Below are positions 6,280-9,410 of a stretch of 9,410 nucleotides of DNA, piece after piece. Positions within the stretch are counted from its first letter, which is position 1, and every line of letters begins with the position of its first letter. A program made the translations under genes and the position numbers. Source of the stretch: Sandarakinorhabdus sp. (GTDB lineage: Bacteria; Pseudomonadota; Alphaproteobacteria; Sphingomonadales; Sphingomonadaceae); the NCBI GenBank assembly GCA_025458465.1, contig JALOSK010000066.1, forward strand, positions 1 to 9,410, read 5' to 3'. The notes beneath the pieces are model-generated. The model saw only the letters and a list, made by a program, of their open reading frames with translations, searched no databases and was not told the DNA's origin.

Positions 6280-6306
6280 CCGACTCGCCAGACTCCGGCG
6301 AGTCGG
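6280..6306. repeat. Hairpin with three GANTC sites at 9-bp steps
   Basis: CCGACTCGCC (6280-6289) and GGCGAGTCGG (6297-6306) form a perfect 10-bp stem around a 7-base loop. GANTC sites lie at 6282, 6291 and 6300, one in each arm and one starting in the loop, at exactly 9-bp spacing. No T-run follows on either strand, so a rho-independent terminator is unlikely. In the origin context a CcrM-methylated regulatory element is the more likely reading. Confidence 0.75.
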
Positions 6307-6319
6307 CCGTGACGCCACT

Positions 6320-6328
6320 TGTGGACAA
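6320..6328 (-). promoter_or_regulatory. DnaA box, one mismatch
   Basis: The minus strand reads TTGTCCACA, one difference (third base) from the consensus. It has the same orientation as the boxes at 6132 and 6257, 63 bp (about six helical turns) from the latter. It is the nearest good box to the AT-rich segment. Confidence 0.6.
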
Positions 6329-6344
6329 GATGGCGGACAGGATT

Positions 6345-6412
6345 TTATCCCCGGCTTTCGGCCGCCTACTAGCCTACACAATCATCCTTAAACAAATTGG
6401 AAGGATTGGAGT
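6345..6412. other. Candidate unwinding segment: GC cluster, trio-like triplets, AT-rich stretch
   Basis: After the weak box TTATCCCCG (6345, two mismatches) comes a GC cluster with a small CGGC/GCCG hairpin (6352-6364), then CTACTA (6366-6371), whose complement reads 3'-GATGAT-5' like DnaA-trio repeats, within a GCCTAC direct repeat (6364 and 6372). From 6376 to 6398, 17 of 23 bases are A or T, in contrast to the GC-rich surroundings. The order box, GC cluster, trio, AT-rich matches the basal unwinding architecture described for other bacteria. It is suggestive only, as just two clear triplets are present. Confidence 0.5.
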
Positions 6413-6461
6413 GATCCGGGAAATGCGTTGCGGGCCTTGACCGTGTGTAGCCTGCCGTTGA

Positions 6462-6468
6462 AAGGGAG
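6462..6468 (+). promoter_or_regulatory. Shine-Dalgarno of hemE
   Basis: AAGGGAG ends two bases before the ATG at 6471. It is purine-rich and close to the start; it supports the hemE start chosen. Confidence 0.6.
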
Positions 6469-6470
6469 CC

Positions 6471-7523
6471 ATGGCCAACCATCATCTCACCATCTCCCCA
6501 GACGATCCGCCGCTGCTTGCCGTGCTGAAGGGCGAACGCCGTGACCCGCCGCCGGTATGGCTGATGCGCCAGGCCGGGCGTTACCTTCCCGAATATCGCG
6601 CGCTGCGCGCCGAAAAGGGCGGCTTCCTCGAACTGGTCTATGACAGCGACGCCGCGGCCGAAATCACCATCCAGCCGCTGCGCCGGTTCGGCATGGATGG
6701 GGCCATCTTGTTTTCCGATATCCTGATCGTGCCGCACGCCATGGGGCAAGGCCTCACCTTCGGCCCCGGCGAGGGTCCGCAACTGTCGCCCGCCCTGCAT
6801 GACGGCGATTTTTCGGGGCTGGTGCCGAACCCGGCCTATTTCCCGAAAATCTATGACACGGTGCGCAAGGTGCGGGCCGCCATCGATCCCAAGGTGACGA
6901 TGCTGGGCTTTGCCGGCAGCCCGTGGACGATCGCGACCTACATGGTGGCCGGCCATGGCAGCAAGGACCAGGCCGAAACCCGTCGGCTGGCCTATCGTGA
7001 TCCCGGCGCCTTCCAGGCGCTGATCGATCGGATCGTTGACGTGACGGTGGATTATCTGTCCGGCCAGATCGAAGCCGGTGCGCAGGCCATCCAGCTGTTC
7101 GACAGTTGGGCCGGCACCTTGTCGCCCGCCCAATTCGAACGTTGGGTGATCGCGCCCAATGCCGCCATCACCGGCAAGCTGATGGTGCGCCACCCGGAAG
7201 TGCCGGTCATCGGCTTCCCCAAGGGTGCCGGCGCCAAGCTGGCGGCCTATGCTGCCGAAACCGGTGTGGATGCCGTTGGGCTGGATGAAACCGTGGATCC
7301 GGCCTGGGCCGATGCCGCCTTGCCCAAGGGCATGCCGGTGCAGGGCAACCTCGATCCGCTGGCGCTGATCGCCGGTGGCAAGGCGCTGGAAGAGGCGGTG
7401 ACGCGCATCCGGGCGACGCTGGCCGATCGCCCCCATGTGTTCAACCTGGGCCACGGCATCCTGCAGGACACGCCGATCGCCCATGTCGAACATCTGTTCG
7501 ATCTGCTCAAGAAGCCGCTCTGA
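6471..7523 (+). CDS. hemE: Uroporphyrinogen decarboxylase
   Basis: Decarboxylates the four acetate side chains of uroporphyrinogen III to give coproporphyrinogen III in heme (and any tetrapyrrole) synthesis; a cofactor-free cytoplasmic enzyme. 350 residues, full length. The first family signature is PPPVWLMRQAGRYLPEYR (residues 27-43, with the substrate-contacting Arg residues). The key Asp is Asp83 in ILFSDILIVPHAMG. The second signature GFAGSPWTIATYMVAG spans 146-161. Further conserved blocks are LFDSWAGTLS, PVIGFPKGAG and, at the C-terminus, VFNLGHGILQDTP with the conserved His. It is the first gene right of the putative origin and is followed by hemJ after 3 bp. hemE borders the chromosome origin in Caulobacter too, where its promoter is tied to origin function; whether that holds here is not visible. 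Confidence 0.97.
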   Translation: MANHHLTISPDDPPLLAVLKGERRDPPPVWLMRQAGRYLPEYRALRAEKGGFLELVYDSDAAAEITIQPLRRFGMDGAILFSDILIVPHAMGQGLTFGPGEGPQLSPALHDGDFSGLVPNPAYFPKIYDTVRKVRAAIDPKVTMLGFAGSPWTIATYMVAGHGSKDQAETRRLAYRDPGAFQALIDRIVDVTVDYLSGQIEAGAQAIQLFDSWAGTLSPAQFERWVIAPNAAITGKLMVRHPEVPVIGFPKGAGAKLAAYAAETGVDAVGLDETVDPAWADAALPKGMPVQGNLDPLALIAGGKALEEAVTRIRATLADRPHVFNLGHGILQDTPIAHVEHLFDLLKKPL

Positions 7524-7526
7524 TCC

Positions 7527-7976
7527 ATGATCGAATGGGGCACGGGCTGGCTGGGTGACGCCTATCTGTGGATCAAGGCGCTGCATGTCGCCTTCGTGAT
7601 CTTCTGGATGGCGGGCCTGTTCATGATCCCGCGTTTCCTCGTTTACTGGCACCCGGTGCCGGCCGGCGCCCCCGAAGCGGCGCTGTGGGATGAACGCTGC
7701 CGCCGCCTGCGCCGCATCATCCTGTCGCCGGCGATGGTGGTGAGCTGGGTTGCCGGCCTGTCGCTGGGCTTCCATCTCGGCTGGCCGCTGTGGCTGGTGG
7801 TGAAGTTCCTGTTCGTGTGTCTGCTCACCTGGTTTCATCACTGGATGATCGGGTTGCACGGCAAGTTTGCTGATGGTCAGCGCCCCGTCACTGAAAAGGG
7901 CCTGCGGCTGGCCAACGAAATTCCCTCGCTGGTCACACTGGCCGTGGCCGTGCTGGTGATCGTCAAGCCGTTCTGA
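7527..7976 (+). CDS. hemJ: Protoporphyrinogen IX oxidase HemJ
   Basis: HemJ (formerly UPF0093) oxidises protoporphyrinogen IX to protoporphyrin IX in bacteria lacking HemG and HemY; it is an inner-membrane heme b protein. 149 residues. About four hydrophobic segments are visible (near 13-35, 64-83, 86-106 and 130-147). Family marks include WIKALHVAFVIFWMAGLFMIPRFLVYW with conserved His20 and the positively charged Arg36, the central SPAMVVSWVAGLSL block, LVVKFLFVCLLTWFHHW with Lys93, and the C-terminal RLANEIPSL. It lies 3 bp after hemE, placing two heme steps in one operon, and its stop overlaps the hrpB start (TGATG). The enzyme between them in the pathway (HemF or HemN) is not in the window. 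Confidence 0.93.
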   Translation: MIEWGTGWLGDAYLWIKALHVAFVIFWMAGLFMIPRFLVYWHPVPAGAPEAALWDERCRRLRRIILSPAMVVSWVAGLSLGFHLGWPLWLVVKFLFVCLLTWFHHWMIGLHGKFADGQRPVTEKGLRLANEIPSLVTLAVAVLVIVKPF

Positions 7977-9410
7977 TGCTGCCGGTGCTTGCCGTGCTGC
8001 CGCAACTGAAGGCGGCGCTGGCTGGCAACGCCCCCGTGGCGCTGATCGCACCGCCGGGCGCCGGCAAGACAACCGCGGTCCCGCCGGCGCTGCTGGGGGA
8101 AGCCTGGGCGGCGGGCGGCAAGCTGATCCTTCTGTCTCCCCGCCGGATTGCGGCGCGCGCTGCTGCAGAGCGCATGGCTGAAATGTTGGGCGAAGCCGTT
8201 GGCCAGACCATCGGTTACCGAACCCGCCTTGACGCGCGGACATCGGCTGCCACGCGGGTTGAAGTCGTCACCGAAGGCATCTTCACCCGCATGGTGATTG
8301 CCGATCCGGAATTGCCCGGTGTGGCCGGCGTGCTCTTCGATGAAGTGCATGAGCGCAGCCTGGAAGGCGATTTCGGGCTGGCGCTGGCCTTGGAGGCGCG
8401 CGAGGCGCTGCGGCCGGATTTGCGGCTGCTGCTGATGTCGGCCACGCTGGATGGTGCCGCCTTTTCGCAGCTTTTGCCCGATCTGCAGATCGTGGAATCG
8501 GCAGGCCGCATGTTCCCGGTGGAGCTGCGGCACATCGGCCGGCGTGCCGAGGAGCGGCTTGAAGATGCAATGGCAAGTGCCATTCGCGGCGCGCTGGAAA
8601 GCGAAGAGGGCTCGATACTGGCGTTCCTGCCCGGTGTGGCGGAGATCGAGCGCACCGCCGAACGCCTTGAAGCGCGGCTGCCGGCCGGTGTCGATCTGTT
8701 TCGTCTCCATGGCGCCCGCGATGCGGCAGACCAGCACGCCGCCATCGCGCCCGCTGCGCCCGGTCACCGCAAGATCGTGCTGGCAACCAGCATCGCCGAA
8801 ACCAGCCTCACCATCGATGGGGTGCGCGTGGTTGTGGACAGTGGCCTGGCCCGTCGGCCGCAACGCGATCGCAGCGTGGGCATGACCCGGCTGGTGACGG
8901 TGCGGGCCTCGCAATCGGCCGTCACCCAGAGGGCCGGCCGCGCGGGTCGCACCTCACCCGGTGTCGCCATCCGCCTTTGGGAATCGGCGGAAACCGCCGG
9001 CCGGCCGCGCTTTGATCCGCCCGAAATGCTGGATGCCGATCTGGCAGGGCTGGTGCTGGATTGCGCCCGCTGGGGCGCGGTCGATCCGGCCGTGATGAAA
9101 TGGCGTGATCCTCCCCCGCCGGTGGCGGTTGGTGAAGCCCGGTCCCGCCTGCAGGCGCTGAACGCGATCGATGCAGATGGCCGGGTGACCATGCTGGTGC
9201 AAGCTGCTGCTCGCGGACAGGGCATGCTGGCAGCGCATATCGCCGTGTTGCTGGGTGAACGTGGACTGGGCGGGCGCAGCGACGATCTGGAGGCGCGTTT
9301 GCGGGGCTGGTCACGCGATGGCAGTGGCCGCGCCCAGTCTGCACGCCGGTTGGCGCAGCGCTGGGCCAGGGCAATCGGTGCCCGTGAATCGTCCATGGCG
9401 TTCGAGGCGG
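7976..9410 (+). CDS. hrpB: ATP-dependent helicase HrpB (3' end cut by window edge)
   Basis: DEAH/RHA-type RNA helicase of the HrpB family; the precise cellular RNA target is unclear. 478 residues are visible of a family usually about 800 long, and the frame is open to the edge. Helicase motifs appear in order: Walker A APPGAGKTT (residues 25-33), motif Ia LLSPRRIAARAAAERMAE, motif Ib VVTEGIFTRM, Walker B FDEVHERSLEGDF (DEVH at 122-125), motif III SATLD (155-159), motif IV-like ILAFLPGVAEIERT, motif V TSIAETSLTIDGVRVVVDSGLAR, and motif VI QRAGRAGRT (318-326). The HA2-like helical region follows. The ATG shares its A with the hemJ TGA (TGATG), so translation is probably coupled. A gene named rho often follows hemE-hemJ near alphaproteobacterial origins; here hrpB takes that place. 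Confidence 0.94.
   Translation, partial: MLPVLAVLPQLKAALAGNAPVALIAPPGAGKTTAVPPALLGEAWAAGGKLILLSPRRIAARAAAERMAEMLGEAVGQTIGYRTRLDARTSAATRVEVVTEGIFTRMVIADPELPGVAGVLFDEVHERSLEGDFGLALALEAREALRPDLRLLLMSATLDGAAFSQLLPDLQIVESAGRMFPVELRHIGRRAEERLEDAMASAIRGALESEEGSILAFLPGVAEIERTAERLEARLPAGVDLFRLHGARDAADQHAAIAPAAPGHRKIVLATSIAETSLTIDGVRVVVDSGLARRPQRDRSVGMTRLVTVRASQSAVTQRAGRAGRTSPGVAIRLWESAETAGRPRFDPPEMLDADLAGLVLDCARWGAVDPAVMKWRDPPPPVAVGEARSRLQALNAIDADGRVTMLVQAAARGQGMLAAHIAVLLGERGLGGRSDDLEARLRGWSRDGSGRAQSARRLAQRWARAIGARESSMAFEA

Larger units (their letters stand above)
6095..6470. other. oriC: Putative chromosomal replication origin (oriC)
   Basis: 376 bp without a credible gene, between the divergent ppsR and hemE genes. 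In Caulobacter and Rickettsia the origin lies between hemE and the RP001 (PSRP) gene, so position alone supports this call. Sequence support: one perfect DnaA box (6132-6140), two one-mismatch boxes (6257-6265, 6320-6328) and weaker candidates (6240-6248, 6345-6353); four GANTC sites (CcrM targets) inside the gap with three more just upstream in ppsR; a GC-rich cluster next to an AT-rich stretch near hemE; and genes on both sides pointing away. No paired CtrA site (TTAA-N7-TTAA) was found, only single TTAA motifs at 6157 and 6388. The region must also hold the promoters of ppsR and hemE, but no convincing -35/-10 pair was seen. Exact limits are inferred. Confidence 0.85.

Noticed and set aside
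6280..6306. Rho-independent terminator
   Set aside because: The stem is strong, but no run of T follows on either strand and no gene ends nearby, as both flanking genes start from this region.
6095..6328. N-terminal extension of ppsR to the ATG at 6328
   Set aside because: The extra 78 residues are low-complexity and cross the origin elements, while the conserved PSRP domain starts just after the ATG at 6094.
6157..6391. CtrA binding sites in the putative origin
   Set aside because: Only single TTAA motifs occur (6157-6160 and 6388-6391), and neither has a second TTAA at the required 7-bp spacing, so no full site can be claimed.
6147..6440. A 97-codon plus-strand open frame inside the putative origin
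   Set aside because: It has no ribosome binding site or recognisable domain and runs through DnaA boxes and the inverted repeats; its composition simply follows the origin sequence.
6437..6470. Promoter with a TTGACC -35 box directly upstream of hemE
   Set aside because: TTGACC is present at 6437, but no plausible -10 element lies 16-18 bp downstream and the start codon would be too close.
6369..8243. A 624-codon open frame on the minus strand opposite hemE, hemJ and the start of hrpB
   Set aside because: It is antisense to three clearly recognisable genes, its product is rich in His, Gln, Arg and Pro in the way typical of GC-rich shadow frames, and it matches no family I know.

Overview
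The window looks like the chromosomal replication origin region of an alphaproteobacterium, most likely a member of Sphingomonadales or a close relative. The assignment rests on high GC content, on alphaproteobacterial families (MmcB, DUF1491, SleB-type hydrolase, HemJ), and on a gene order matching the known alphaproteobacterial origin locus. In Caulobacter and Rickettsia the origin lies between hemE and the RP001/DUF299 (PSRP) gene. Here the 376-bp gap between a PSRP gene and hemE (6095-6470) carries DnaA boxes, clustered GANTC sites, inverted repeats and an AT-rich stretch.

Layout: every gene left of the gap is on the minus strand and every gene right of it is on the plus strand, so all are transcribed away from the putative origin, co-directionally with replication. 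The left arm, read outward from the origin, is ppsR (PSRP), maf, aroE, coaE, dnaQ, hpf (long form), ptsN, a DUF1491 gene, a SleB-type cell wall hydrolase and mmcB (cut by the window edge). The first four genes are joined by three consecutive 4-nt ATGA start/stop overlaps, which suggests one transcript with translational coupling. The right arm is hemE, hemJ and hrpB (cut by the right edge), with a 3-nt gap and then a 1-nt TGATG overlap, again operon-like.

Functions: the left arm mixes PEP metabolism control (PSRP), nucleotide sanitation (Maf), the shikimate pathway (AroE), CoA synthesis (CoaE), replication proofreading (DnaQ), ribosome hibernation (HPF), nitrogen-PTS signalling (PtsN), peptidoglycan cleavage (SleB type) and DNA damage tolerance (MmcB). 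The right arm has two heme-pathway enzymes (HemE, HemJ) followed by a DEAH-type helicase (HrpB).

No mobile elements, CRISPR arrays, tRNA or rRNA genes were seen. The genes are ordinary housekeeping families. The most interesting part is the fine structure of the putative origin: a perfect DnaA box touching a GANTC site, three GANTC sites at exact 9-bp steps inside a 10-bp-stem hairpin, an 11-bp inverted repeat bracketing two DnaA boxes, and a GC cluster, trio-like and AT-rich series next to hemE.
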